Below, in pieces: positions 1 through 13,632 of a stretch of 64,000 bases of DNA. Position 1 is the stretch's first letter. Every line of letters starts with the position of its first letter. The stretch is from assembly GCF_000002235.5 (NCBI RefSeq), contig NW_022145541.1, positions 423,501 through 487,500 on the forward strand, in the 5' to 3' direction. Made by a program: the position numbers and the translations under genes. Source of the DNA: Strongylocentrotus purpuratus (taxonomy: Eukaryota; Echinodermata; Echinoidea; Camarodonta; Strongylocentrotidae). Under the pieces are notes generated by a model, which was not told where the DNA came from, made no database searches, and worked only from the letters and a program-made list of their open reading frames with translations.

Positions 1-575
1 GAGATCGGAGACAAGGAGACAGCTTACGCGCTTTGCGCGGGAGCGGGAAAACTGAATTCAGACAAGGATTTTGAGTCGAGAAAAGTACAACGAATCGTCT
101 TCTTTCTCTAATAATTTAATGAAACGCCAAAGCGTCCGCGCTTCGCGCGGGAGGGGGGGGGGGGGGACTGAATTGAGACAAGGATTAAGAGTCGAGAATG
201 GTACATCGAATCGTCTTCTTTCTTTAATAATCTAATGAAACATCAGAGCTTCCGCGCTACGCGCGGAGGAAGGGGAACTTGATTCAAACAAGGATTAAGA
301 GTCGAGAATGGTACATCGAATCGTCTTCTTTCTTTAATAATCTAATGAAACTTCAAAGCTTCCGAGCTTCGCGCAGGAGGGTGGGGAAAACTGAATTCAG
401 ACAAGGGCTAAGAGTCGAGAATAGTCCAGCGAATCGTCTTCTTTCTCTAATAATATAATGTAACGCCAAAGCTTCCGCGCTTCGCGGGGGAGGGGGTGCA
501 ACCTGCCACACGCTTCTACCTCTTGGTTGCTTTGATCCATTGCCGAAAATATTTTGGCACCTATCAGCCCCCCCC
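1..575. repeat. 112-bp hairpin-bearing tandem repeat, array 1
   Basis: About five imperfect units of 110-115 bp. Each carries a CCGCGCTTCGCGCGG-type hairpin, a G-run, AACTGAATTCAGACAAGG and CGAATCGTCTTCTTTCT. The same unit recurs at 6410-7060 and, inverted, at 19085-19620. Confidence 0.85.
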
Positions 576-656
576 CCCCAACCACGGATACAAATCGACA
601 CCCTTGATGCTAACATCATTTAGCTAAATATATAAAATGCTCTCTATTTCTCTCAG

Positions 657-816
657 GCCCCGATGGCATTGCGGTAGACTCCATTTCCAGGCTTGTGTAC
701 TGGACAGACTTTGGCACCCATGGCATCTCTGTATCTCACCTGGACGGATCAAACAGGAAGATACTGATTCGAGGCTTAGACAAGCCTAGAGCACTTGTGT
801 TGCATCCTGTGGAAGG
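657..816 (+). CDS. Exon: YWTD propeller blade
   Basis: Reads [20 protein letters not shown] and onwards, the LDL-receptor YWTD repeat signature (DGIAVD..LYWTD..). The acceptor follows a pyrimidine tract; the donor is GTAATA. It needs one base from an upstream exon that is not in the window. Confidence 0.9.
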
Positions 817-3800
817 GTAATACACTATCCTGGGTGTTAAGAGACTGGGAGATAATAATAATAATATTACATAATACTCTGATGCTGAGTATGAGCTTAA
901 GATATTTGGTATTACTTACATAATTTATATTTTAAAAAGCCTTCATCATTGAAAACAATCCACCCTTTTGAAGTGGTGTATTGAGATGTAGATAAACGAG
1001 AGGTGGAGTTCTCTTATGACTGGGAAACATGGTGGGACTGGGGGAGGGGCAGTTTGTCTAGAAACCTCTGTTTGAGTAAACCCACTTGATTTTCTTTTCA
1101 TGAGCATTTAAGGGGTGGGGCGTATGCCGCCTTCATCCCATTAAAGTTCGACGACATAATAGACGGTAGAAGAGTATGTCTTTTAATTTCATCTTTGAAC
1201 TTGGAAGTGTTATCCATATGTATGTGCCATGTCAAATGTCGATAGTCTCTAAAACATTGTCTCATCTAAAAACCAGGACAATGTTTTGGACAGACTGTGG
1301 TGACAATGCTGTCATTGAACGAGCTTTCATGGACGGAACAGAGCGATCAATAATTGTGTCTGGATCACTGGTATGGCCAAACGGACTCACGATCGACTAT
1401 GATGGTAAGGACATCTTCAAATTAACGATGACGAACGCCAACTTATCATTTTTTAAAGAACACTCTAAAAACCAATATGTTAAATAGCCATTTTAAATGT
1501 CCGAGGGTTGTTCCCTTTTTTTTCTTTTCCAAATGGTAGATTACTGGATCCTACACGATAAAGATGGAATCTAGCAAATTAAAATTGTTAGTTTGACATT
1601 TTGAGAAAGTGGTCACTCCTCGGTCCTTTTAAATGATGCTTTAACATTTCAGTTAATAGAGTAAATTGGTATTCGTTACTACTCGCAAACTTTGTTTGGA
1701 ATCCATAGATTAAAAAATTATAATTTACATTTCAGGTCCATTAAAAAACAAACTTAGTTTTTAAATAATAGTATATATTCTAAAACCATAATCCCGCATC
1801 CACTATTAATAAACTTATTCAATGGCGTAAATTATATTAATTGATGTAACTCGTCATTATTAAAATTGTAATGCAATGGTACAGCACTATTGTCTTTCAT
1901 ATTATCTTCGCATTTGAAACTCTTCTGAAACTTAATTACGAACAATCGTATCTAGAACATAATAACAATAAACACACAACCTCCGAAATGCTCTTTTTCA
2001 AGAAATCTGAAATCTGGAAGAAGAAAAAAAAACTTCGTATAGGCAATGCCCTTTAACTTTTTGAGACATCCATAAAACATTTGTTAAAGTTGGTGACGAA
2101 AGAATTATGTATTGACATGATTGATGAGAGAAAAGATGAGTTACGAACTTCCCCTCGTTCCTGTAACATCACTTTGTAGCTACATTCCACGAGACGATAG
2201 CCCACGAGACTGACATAGTAGTGTTATTGTGGACCTTCTGACAGCTTTCATAAAGATTCACTACCACGAACATGTCGGTCTCGTAGGCTGTCGGTCTACT
2301 ATATGTCCCAACATGATTTTCTCTTGAATGAACGGCCTCTTTGTCAGGTAATCGGCTATACTGGTGCGACGCTGGTCTTGAGCGACTGGAGACGGCTGAT
2401 TTTAACGGTCGTGACCGCCGTCTTCTCTTTACGTTTGGACGTAACGTCCATGCCTATGACGTGGCTGTACGTGGTCAGTTTCTTTACTGGACAGACTGGA
2501 CAGAGCAGAGTGTCCTCAAGATGGACAAAGATACTGGTAGCGGTATCGCGACAGTAGGACCCAGTGATTACCTCAGACCAAATGGAATATACATGGTGTC
2601 CGACGATACTCTGCCATCAGGTATAACTACTCTCATTTTTTGTCCTTCCATTATTTACTTAAAGTAGATCTTTCTAAATCCTGCTTCACCTAAAATAGAC
2701 AAGACAAGATGGGGAGTGATGAACATGATGGAGCTCCTTATAATGTACTCAGATAGAGTAACAGCAAGATCTAAATTGAATACAAAAATCGGGTGAATGG
2801 TTATTTTACCATTTGGGGAGAGGTTTTTTAAACAAAACATGCTAAATAGCACTCTATTAAGGTTTACGTTTAAAAAAAATGAAGAAAAAAAGTTCAGTAC
2901 TCTCTTCGTTTCTAGCACTTAAGTTTTAAACCCTTCTTAATAAGACTTAAAACATATTTTGATCCTTGAAATGTATTTAACTAAATATACGATTAAAAAT
3001 GTTAACGAAATTGACTTCTGCAAATAAATCTTTGAATTTGTTTGTTTGTTGTTGCACCAATCAGATTATTTGTAGATGTTATCATGCATGCGCGAAGTAA
3101 ATCGTATTGGACTTAAAATGAAATCCATTATACTTGAATTTTAAATACTTTTAGGGATTTTACAATTTTAAGTCTAATAATGTCTCGTTTTAAACACACA
3201 AGCTTTGTGCCGGTTCAAAACCTTCTTGGACTTAAACATAGAACTTAAACAATTTTGGGAGAGATTTTTAAACAGCACATGCTTAATAGCAATCTACTAC
3301 GGTTTACGTTTAACAAAATGAAAAGAAATTTCCGTACTCTTTCTTGCACTTAAATTGTAAGTCTAATTATGGTCTTGTTTTAAATACACAAGTTTTGTGC
3401 CGGTTCAAATATTCTTGGACTTAAACATAGAACATTCGGACTTAAAAGTAAGTCTTATACGGGCTTGCTGTTATTTTTTCTAGTTAGAGTGACAACTCAA
3501 AATCATAATTTATTTCTCAAAGATGACGCTAAATTGCACAAGTCATCCGAAAACAGTGACGGAGCGTTTCAGACCTTTCCACTGCCACCATGCCGATCAT
3601 AAGTGAGATTGAGAATGGAAGTTCACAAAATGCTGTAGTTACAGTCTATTGTGTAGAGGATAGATTGTACTAAGCGCAATGTTTTTTTTCAATCTTCTCT
3701 CTTCCAGGTGACAACCAGTGCTCAATTGACAACGGAGGCTGCACAGGACTTTGCCTTCCAGTCGGCTTTGATCGAAACTGCACATGCGCAGATGGATTCC

Positions 3801-6800
3801 AATTTGATTATGATGAAACAACGTGTGTCTCAGGTAATTAGTAGCGGTTCAAGAGGAGGTTTGAGGGGCCGAATCCCCCTATTTCCTTCATTATAATTGA
3901 TTTGAGAGAGGCACATGTAGTACATGTATGCCAGAAACCCCAAGGCTCTCATATCCCGGCCCTCCAAAAAATGCCCTTGCCAAGAATGCAAAGATCCTGC
4001 TTCAAGTTGGATTTTGCCAAATATACGGGAGTGAATCCGCGTAAAATATAAATATATCTGCAAAGGGGGCTTTGAGAGGACCTTCGGTCCTGAAAAGCGC
4101 TTCATGATAATTAGCTATTATTATTATTAATACACTCTTCATTCGTTTTTTAATGCTCTTGAAATTGGCTACTTTGATCCTTAATGCTCTTTTTTCCATG
4201 TCGAGCAAATGGTAAGTTAGTAGGAAAGGGTTTCTTGAATTTTGAGAGCACCGTTATATCGCTAGACTAGCTAAAGTCATGGTAAAGTTCAGGCGCCTTG
4301 ATCACAATCCCTTGTGGATATAAGCAAACTGAGAAGTGAGCAGATTCTGGAGAATGTGTGAAGCTAATATCTGTTATTGTTGTCTTTTTCTCCTTGGCTC
4401 ATCTTGTCATTTGTCTGTTTCTTTACAGTGCGCTTTTTTACATGCGGAAAATTGAATATATGCTCGATATACCGTGTATTCACAGGCTTCCTGATATAGT
4501 AGCCTACTAACGGTTGCAGAATGTCCTGTGAATCACAAACATGCGACCCGACCTGCCAACTGATTTGCACACAGACATCAGGCGAGAAAAAAAGAGAATG
4601 TTTAAATGGCTAAAGTCGGTAGACATTCATTGCGTATTCTGTCATCCCTCCGTTAATTCCCACAGATCAAGTTACTGAATGTCCACGGGTCTTTCACAAT
4701 GGTTTTATTGACGAATCATGCGACCCGCGGCCAGGACAATTTTGTGATGTCCAGTGTCATCCAGGTTTTTCCCCTTCTTCGGATGCCATCATCTGCCAAG
4801 CATCCGGGACATGGGACCTTGACGTCAGCAGAATTTGCATGGGTAAGTTATCCATGTTTGATCCATATCGGCATATTAGAGCACTTGTGTTTTACACAAT
4901 TATTGAAATAATGCTTTGAAGTTTGTACTGCTTTCTACCATCTCATTTTGTAGATCATTTTTGTCATATTTTCATATCATACATCAGGCGCGGATCCAGC
5001 GGGGGGGGGGGCGAGCGTGCCTTGGCCCCCCCACCCTCCCCCCCCCCCCCCGCAAAAAAAAAAAAAAAAAAAAAGGAGAGAGAGAGAAGGGAAAGAAGGG
5101 AAAGAGGAGAGAAAGGGAAAAAAAGAAGAGGAAGAAGAAAAGAAAAGAGGGAAGAAGGAGATCGGGGGAGGCTTACCTCCCCCTCCCCCCCCCCCCCAAT
5201 AAAAAAATAAAAGAGAAGGAAGGAAAGGGAAAGAAGAAAGATAAAGAGGAGATATAAGGGAATGACAAAATAGGAAGAAGAAAAGAAAAGAAGGGGGATA
5301 TCAGTTGCAATTTTCCCGCCAACAAGGTGTAGATCGGAGGGGGGTGGACACTGGCATACTGATAGGGGAGGGGGGGGGGTTGGAGAAATAGAATTCAAAC
5401 GTGGTTTATTTATAATTCCATAACGGGGGTTAACAAATAATGCTGAAATGAGATAATTTTCCTCACTTCATGCGTTTGTTGGAAAATGACAAATTCCTAA
5501 ATTTACAGCCAGGCAAGAAAATGCTTCTTGAGATGCCTACATATCAGTGCCCGCGGAACGGCGGGGATCGGGATCCTCGAGCCCCTCCCCCACACTTTCT
5601 TTAAAAAGTATATTAAAGAGAAATAGAAAGAAAGAGAGCGAGAAAGAAAAAATAGTTAACTGCCAGTGTCACATTATAATGGGGTATCAAAATATGCTCA
5701 TCTGACCACGATTAAAATTAATGCCTAAAATCCTAAGTGCTCTGTCCCCTGGATTCCACCTAGGGCCCTAAAGCGGGCCCTTAGATGCTCATATGACGGT
5801 CATTTAATGCCTAAAACCCCTGATTTCTGGGGGCTCTGCCCCCTGGACCCCACGCCACATAGTGTCCTGTTAGTGTCACAAATAATAAGGTATCAAAAAT
5901 GCTCATCTGACCGTAATTAAACGCCTAAAACCCCTGAGCTTCTGGGGGATCTGCCCCCTGGACCCAACCAAGAGCCCTTAGGCAGGCCCCTCGATACTCA
6001 TCTGACCGTAATTGAGTGCCTAAAACCCTTGAGATTCCAGGGCTCAGGCCCCTGAACCCCAAGCCAATTAGTGACCTGCCATTGTAACAATTAGGTATCA
6101 AAATAATGTTCATCTGACCGTAATTAAATGCCTAAACTCCTGAACTTCCGGGGCTATGCCCCCTGGACCCCGTCAAGGGCGCTAAGGCGGAGCCCTAAAT
6201 GCTAATCTGACCGTAAATTAAAACCTTAAACCCCTGAGCTTCCGGGGCGGACAAGGTATCAACATAATTATGTTCATCTGACAGTAGGCGCGTAGCCAGG
6301 GGGGCGGTGGGGTGGTCCCCCAATAAACGCCGGCCAAAAAAGAGAGGAGTGTAAAGGAAGAGGACGTAGGAAGAAAAGGGAATAGACAAAGAACATATTT
6401 GAAATTCAGACAAGGATTAAGAGTCGAGAACGGTACAACGAATCGTCTTATTTCTCTAATGAATTAATGAAACGTCAAAGCTTCCGCGTTACGCGCGGGG
6501 GAGAGCAGGGGGAACTTAATTCAGACGAGGATAATTTTCAGGAACGGTACAACAAATCGTCTTCTTTCTATAATAATTTAATGAAACGTCGAAGCTGCCG
6601 CGCTTCGCGCGGAAGGGGGGGGGGAAATTGATTTAGACAAGGATTAAGAGTCAAGAACGGTACAACGAATCGTCTTCTTTCTCTAATAATTAAATGAAAC
6701 GTAAAAGCTGTATTCAGACGAGGATTATTTTCGAGAACGGTACAACGAATCGTCTTCTTTCTCTAATGATTTAATGAAACGTAGAAGCTTCCGCGCTTCG

Positions 6801-9417
6801 CGCGGGAGGGAGGAGGGGAAAACTGAATTCAGATGAGGATTAAGAGTCGAGAACGGTACAACGAATCGTCTTCTTTCTCTAATGATTTAATGAAACGTAA
6901 AAGCTTCCGAGCTTTGCGCGGGAGAGGGGGATGAATTAAGACGAGGATTAAGAGTTAAAAACTGTACAACGAATCGTCTTCTTTTCAGATGATTTAATGA
7001 AACGTAAAAGCTTCCGCGCTTCGCGCGGGAGGGGAAAAACTATTTTCAGACGAGTAGGCATGTACGGAAAGGGGGGGGGGGGAGGGGGTTAGGGGGTTGA
7101 CCCTCCCCCCTTCGGTTTTTTTATGTGTGTATTTTGGAGCAACCCCCCCCCCCCCCTTTTCTGTGATTTTTTTTCTCCTCTCCCCCCCCCCCCCCCGCTT
7201 ATTTAGCGGCTGGCTAAGTCGTTACGATTTTTTTTCGGACCAAAAAAAAAAGTGGGGCCCCCCCCCCCCCCCTAAGAAATCCTGGATCCGCGCCTGTCAT
7301 ACACAACCAAGACGATCCCAATTACTTTCGATATATTCTCTGTGGTGTATGTAAATCACGAATAAAACATTTTTAAAGAAATTATTCAGTATTCAACTAT
7401 TCATGTTTGGATTACGTAATACGTCATTGTCATGTTCGTATAAATTCAATGTAGATGCTATACCGTCAAGATTGTGTTCACCAAAATCGAGCACAATGTT
7501 AATGGGGCATATACACTCAGTGGCCCGAAAGGCGAGTAAAAACAGACTTTTGGGGAGTTTTCAGCCGGGACATTTTTCACCAGCCGTACGGGCGCCGTGG
7601 TACTGAGTTGGCTGCTCTTAATTCTCCCGGCGTTTTTATCTGATCGTAAGGCCGTAGAAGGCCAGTAAAGAGCCTGTGGGCACCGTGCGGGCTCCGGACG
7701 GTGCTCGGACAGGGTCCCACGATTTTTCTGTCAAATCTCAAGGAGGCACGGATGTCAGAGGACACAAAGTTCAGACCCGCACGGCACCCAGCCGGCCGCC
7801 TTGACGACCCCGGCCGTCCTCCGGGAGCCAGTATATGCACTTGCTCATCGGACGGAGTCCGTAAGCTTACTGGCCGGCACCCTTATATGGCTTTCACATA
7901 TACACTTCGTGGCCCGTACGGCGAGTAAAAACAGACATTTTGGGAATTTTCGGCCGGTGTCCGGCCGACTGCCGTAAAGTTCCAACTTTTAGATTTGCAC
8001 AACCACAACGTGGATTGCTACGATCGACGTCCTTTTAATGCACTGCCTTGAATGGACGCCACACGTATCAGTCCACGCAAATCTAAAAGTCCCCATTACA
8101 AGCCAGAGCAATACAACACTGAGTTTCTATAGGACATCTATTTATTCAGATGGTCATATCTCAGCCAATACTTAGCATATTCAATTGGTTTTCGACATTC
8201 GTACAATATTTTTGATGCTCTTTTGGAAAATAAAGACAAAAATGAGAAATTATAAAAATAGATTTTTATGTCACAGCTTCGGTACTCTATAATACGTACA
8301 TAATGCATTCTTCATTATGTAAATTAGAATGCGTATCACCTAATTTGTCAAGTGACAAATTCAAGCACAGTTTAATTTTGATTTCATCGTTTTCTCCACA
8401 GCTGTTCAGTGTCGTCGACTTGAAACACCACCGCAGGTTCTCCTTGGACCGTGCTCTCCTCCGTACAACACCGGCAAGATGTGCACATATTCCTGCATGG
8501 CAGGATACACGAAGACTGGAGGAGATGACAGGAGAGTGTGTGACGTGCATGGTGAATGGATTGGGAGTCCCATACGCTGTGAACGGGGTTAGTTTTTCAA
8601 TCCCTAATCATAGATAGCGACCTCAATTTCAAAGATTTACGTGACGACGGTTTGCATGCAGTGTCAGTGACTATGTGAACTTCTGGCAAACCGAAACAAA
8701 ACAAAGATAATTGCATTAATGAACTGTCTGGTTTCTCTGTCATCGCTTCGCGGTTATGAGACATCTTTTTAATGTCATATCTTGAATGATACATCGACAT
8801 TAAATACAAGTGCAATGCCTTGGATTTATACAGATTTGGCTGAAGGAAAAAACGTTAATGGCTGAAAAAAATGAATCATATTTGCATGATTGTGATAATC
8901 CTAATATTGCTTAACAACTCACCTACTTCTGATAATCTATCCTCTGCAGACATTGGGTTTCTTCATTGGGCCCCTTCACCTTGTAATCCCGACCTGGTTT
9001 TCCGTACAGAACCTAGAAATTTAGAAGTAGCTGAAGGAGATCTTATAGAGCTGATGTGCCAGGTCAGCGACCAAGATGCGACCTTGACATGGTTCAAAGA
9101 TGGGCAAAGGTTGGATTCAGGTAGGGACATCATCCAAAACCGATTAAAAAAAAAAAGTTTAGTAATATGGTACAAGACGGTAATCCGGAGACTTCATTTG
9201 CTTTCAAAAAAGTGATTACAAAGTAAATCGTCGGCTGTCTACAAGAAGTCCACAAAAAGTCTCTAAGAGTAAGAGCCATGTATTTTCCGTGACAGTTATA
9301 GCCTTATTGTGGGAAGCCGACGAAATAAACTGGAGAGAAATAAATCGAACGAAAATATTATTGCAAATACTGTTTTGTAAGTTCGAATATTTGAGAATGA
9401 AGAAGAAAAACACCCCT

Positions 9418-9453
<36 letters not shown>

Positions 9454-12400
9454 CAGACCAGTGAAAGCCCGAGAACATTTCAAAAAGGGGGAGGAACAAT
9501 TGTAACTATAATATTCCCAGATATTTGTACACCGACAGGTAATTCCTATACACACATACACACTTTCCTCACACACCCATGAGATATATGTAAAGGTGTC
9601 GTGGTCTAGTGCAGCTTTTTTTTCAACATTTCTAGGGGTGCCGGGTTTGAAACTAATTGAAAATCATTTCGTCTGTTTGGAGCCAGAAGGGCGTTATTTC
9701 ATACACTGTTACACAGAGCAAATGCCCTTCTGACTCTGTACAGACGATTTCTTTATGCATTATGAAATTAACGAAAACTTTGTAGAAACAAGATAATACA
9801 AACCGCTATGTATTTTCACGAATAAAAAATATTTTAAAGATAAGGACCAGTTATGGTCATGCGATTGCATTGTGAAAGAAACGTTGTAGAATCGATCAGA
9901 AAAGGTTGATCATCTAGGTGATCTAGCATATAAGTATTGGTGTGTATTGCAAGGTTCTGGAATCATCAAAATGATAAGAAATTTGGCCCAGTCTTCATAA
10001 AGTTACAAGCACTGTACACAGAAAGATGTATATGGGACTACCCCCACACGTGCGCGCACATGCGTTATATCTATCAGGTCCAAATAGATATAATAATTTA
10101 CCAAATGTATCAATTAGTAGGCGGTTTCTTAGCAAATTTTGTATGATCATGTATTAGTAAAAACATATTCTTTCACATGATTGGTAATAAGCTTTCATTT
10201 CATTTTTTTTGAGAGGGGGGCGTTTCCAAAACTGGTCTTTACCTTTAAAGACAATTTAGTGTCATTTGGGATATCAAGAGTCGGCATGATGTCGGTTTGG
10301 CGGCGTGACTACGTTGTAGGTATTATGTGTTTATCTTGCTTTCCTGCCAATCTGGTAAAGATGTTACATAGCAATACATATTCAAAGTAACAAGAGACCA
10401 TAAAAAAAACATAACGTGGTTGGTTTCTATCAAATTTGCCCTAAGGTACTGTAAACGGTATATTCGTCGACCAGCCCAACCAGCTTTTCATTCCAAGCTT
10501 CAATGCACGACACGAAGGACAATACGCATGCGTTGTATTCTCCGGAGAAAGGGAATGCATAAGATCTGAGGCCAATATAAGTAAGTTCCTTCTTCTCAAA
10601 TATCGTTGCTGATAGAAAAGATTGTCTTAGAATTGGTTTGTCTATACTAGGAATTAAGATTATTGTTCATACAAAAAGAAGTGAATCGTATGAAGTTTCT
10701 CATCTCTACCTCCTTCACACACGTGCATTTGAAGGGGCCACCCGAGACCAACTTCAAATTAGGAAGAAGAAAAAAGAATGATCACAGTTACTTCTATATA
10801 ATACATACACAATGATAACGTCTGTCGCAATAGAAACTCCACCCTTTCACACGGAACAAGGTCGGGAAAAATAATTTTCTTGCTGGAATACATGGATCAT
10901 CATTGGTTTTGGACCCTTTCCGACCCCCCCCCCCCCCCTCCTCCGAAACCCGACGCCAATGTCTCGATACGCCATTGTTTATTCATTTCATTTCATTCCT
11001 TGCTTTCATTTACATTGCTGACAGCTTTCAATCCCCGAAGCTACTTCGGAATCGTTCCCGTGAATGCGTATGTCAATATCAGTGACGATCATCAGTTCCA
11101 GTGCTCTCCCAAAGTAAGCACATGGAGTGTCATCTGGGAGAAGGATGGGCAACCGCTGGAGCAAGGAAACCTTCTTATCGTGAGTTACTAATTTTTTAAA
11201 TTAAGGGCAGTTGTACACTGGAATATCAAAAATTCAATAGGTTTTGTAGATGGCCCATATAATATTTCGAAGTGGAATTACTTTCATATGAAAGATTAAG
11301 ATAAGAAATTTAATTATGTGCTTGTTCGAGGTAAGAACATTGATTTTATATTTGTATTAATATTCAAAGAAAATTTCTTCTAATTCTATCGTTCATGAGC
11401 CAGATTAATTGATGAAAAGTGTTTTTCTAACTGTTTCATCTCTTTCTTACTTTTCCTTAGCTATTGAGACCCCTTTCCAAAATATAATGCGATTTATAGG
11501 AACTGTTCTGTTTTTTTCTTATTATTTGTTTCTTGGATATAAGGCATATTCTCAAAACTGAAAGCTCCCGCGAACACCATGATTATGCCAGTCAGGGAGT
11601 TGGACGTATTTGGAGGATATTTGATGCATTGTCCCCCGTTAACGAGAAAAGTTTCCTTTATCCATGAACACACGTCACTTTTGAAAGAATGAGAGGAAGC
11701 AAGTTCAAGTCCAACACAATATGTTGTCAAGAAAAATTCTAAATATGTTTATTAAGTTTACGACAAAATGTTTTTATGTTCATCAATTAAACAAATATTG
11801 TATACAACAAAATATAAAATTGCTATGATTGTGCTCTTGGGCTCCTTTTTCTCTCATGAATTTAGTTAGGCCTATACATAATATGTATTTCATAGATTCA
11901 AGTGGTTCTATTTATATGATTCTTCAATCTGGCAGCGCCGAGGATACCTCTACCTGATAAACATAAGGGAGGAAAATGAAGGGAAGTACACCTGCGTTGC
12001 CCGTGACCAGTTCGGACGAACCAAGGGTCGAGTACATGCCTGGCTTTATTTGACTGATCCACCTCAGATTGACATTGCTACAGGTAGGGCTTAGGATCAA
12101 CGCCTTTGATGCATGTCAACATTCCCCATAGTCGTGTTAGCAGGGGCACCAATTTCTTTTTCATGACCGGGGTTTATTTCTAATTCAATACCAGTGATTT
12201 ACAAATGTGTTAAAATATGCTTCTTTAGAAGCCAACATGTCAGGGCCCACGGAGCGGCGGGGCTCGGGGGCTCGGGCTCCAACCCCAACACTTTTTTAGA
12301 AAAAGTATGTTAATCCAGTCATCTGATTGATCGAAATTGGAGTCGTGATTAGAGCCATTCCCGTAAAGCATCGTAAAATGCCAAAACCGATCAATAGTTT

Positions 12401-13543
12401 TGTGAAGAGTGCCCTAGGGCTTTTTTCAAAAGACTATTGACCGGTTTAAGCATTTTACGTTTTACGTTACGGAGGAGGCGAGTGGGTATCACGGTGATAC
12501 CAACGGAGTACAGATTTTCTACAGTATTTACTTGTACATTTTGAAGGATATTATGCGAGAAGGGCGTAGCTACCGAGCGAGAAGATTTTTGCATTTTTAT
12601 TAGTCTAAATGCTGCACTCTTGGACCTTCCAGAGCCTAAAAGACCGTTGCAGTCTTTAGTCAGTATTTGCTTTACATTTTCTTTATGCACTTTTCAAATT
12701 TTCCGGTGTGGATGTGTCCCCCTGCCCCCGGAATCGACGCCCCTTCGTAGTAGAAACCTAATACATATACTTCGACTACTACCATCACTACTACTACTAC
12801 TACTACTACTACTATTCAACTATAACAGTACTGCTCAGTGGAGGATGGGGGGGGGGGCGAATCAGCCGCGGGCCTCCCCTTTTTGTGGGGACCTGACAAG
12901 AGAGAATAGGGAAAGAGATAGAGCGATGGGAAAAAAGGCGAAAGGAAAGAAAGTAGATAGAATGAGAGATAGAAAAAGAGAAAGAAACAAATCACAAATA
13001 ATAAAAAAAATGAAATAAGCTGAATTGCTAAAACTCGAGAGCGACTTGTCCATCGCACACGCTGGCTTTGGCCTCCCTTTTGGAAATGCCTGGATCCACC
13101 ACTGCTTCTACTACTACTTCTACTACACTAACTACTACTACTGCTGCTACTACTACTACCGCTACTACTACTACTACTACTACAACTACTACTACTACTC
13201 CCCGCGAACCTTCTACTAGCACCCCCGATCCTTCTACTACTACTTCTGGTAATAATTCCTCTACTGATATACTACTACTACCGCTACTGCTTAATGCTTC
13301 TACTACTTCTACTACTATTACCACTACTACTACTACTACTACTACTTCTACTACACTAACTACTACTACTGCTGCTACTACTACTACCGCTACTACTACT
13401 ACTACTACAACTACTACTACTACTCCCCGCGAACCTTCTACTAGCACCCCCGATCCTTCTACTACTACTTCTGGTAATAATTCCTCTACTGATATACTAC
13501 TACTACCGCTACTGCTTAATGCTTCTACTACTTCTACTACTAT

Positions 13544-13591
<48 letters not shown>

Positions 13592-13593
13592 TT

Positions 13594-13632
<39 letters not shown>

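Larger units (their letters stand above)
4985..7296. mobile_element. hAT-like element, composite, 2.3 kb
   Basis: Ends are CAGGCGCGGATCCAGC at the left and an inverted GGATCCGCGCCTG at the right. Flanks are TCATACAT (4977-4984) and TCATACAC (7297-7304), an 8-bp target duplication with one mismatch, as for hAT elements. There is no transposase. The interior holds poly-G/C runs, purine tracts, a 105-bp tandem repeat (5690-6260) and a 112-bp repeat array (6410-7060). It lies in the intron between the two sushi exons. Confidence 0.65.

Noticed and set aside
4916-5400. Lys/Glu-rich and Pro-rich ORFs on both strands
   Set aside because: Purine and C/G homopolymer tracts at the start of the hAT-like element; no domain or splice support.
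5690-7060. CRISPR-like array of regularly spaced hairpin repeats
   Set aside because: Whole units including the spacers are repeated, so this is tandem satellite-like DNA in an animal genome.
7577-7928. Overlapping 75-87 aa ORFs in the GC-rich island
   Set aside because: High GC removes stops on both strands; no homology recognised and no splice context.
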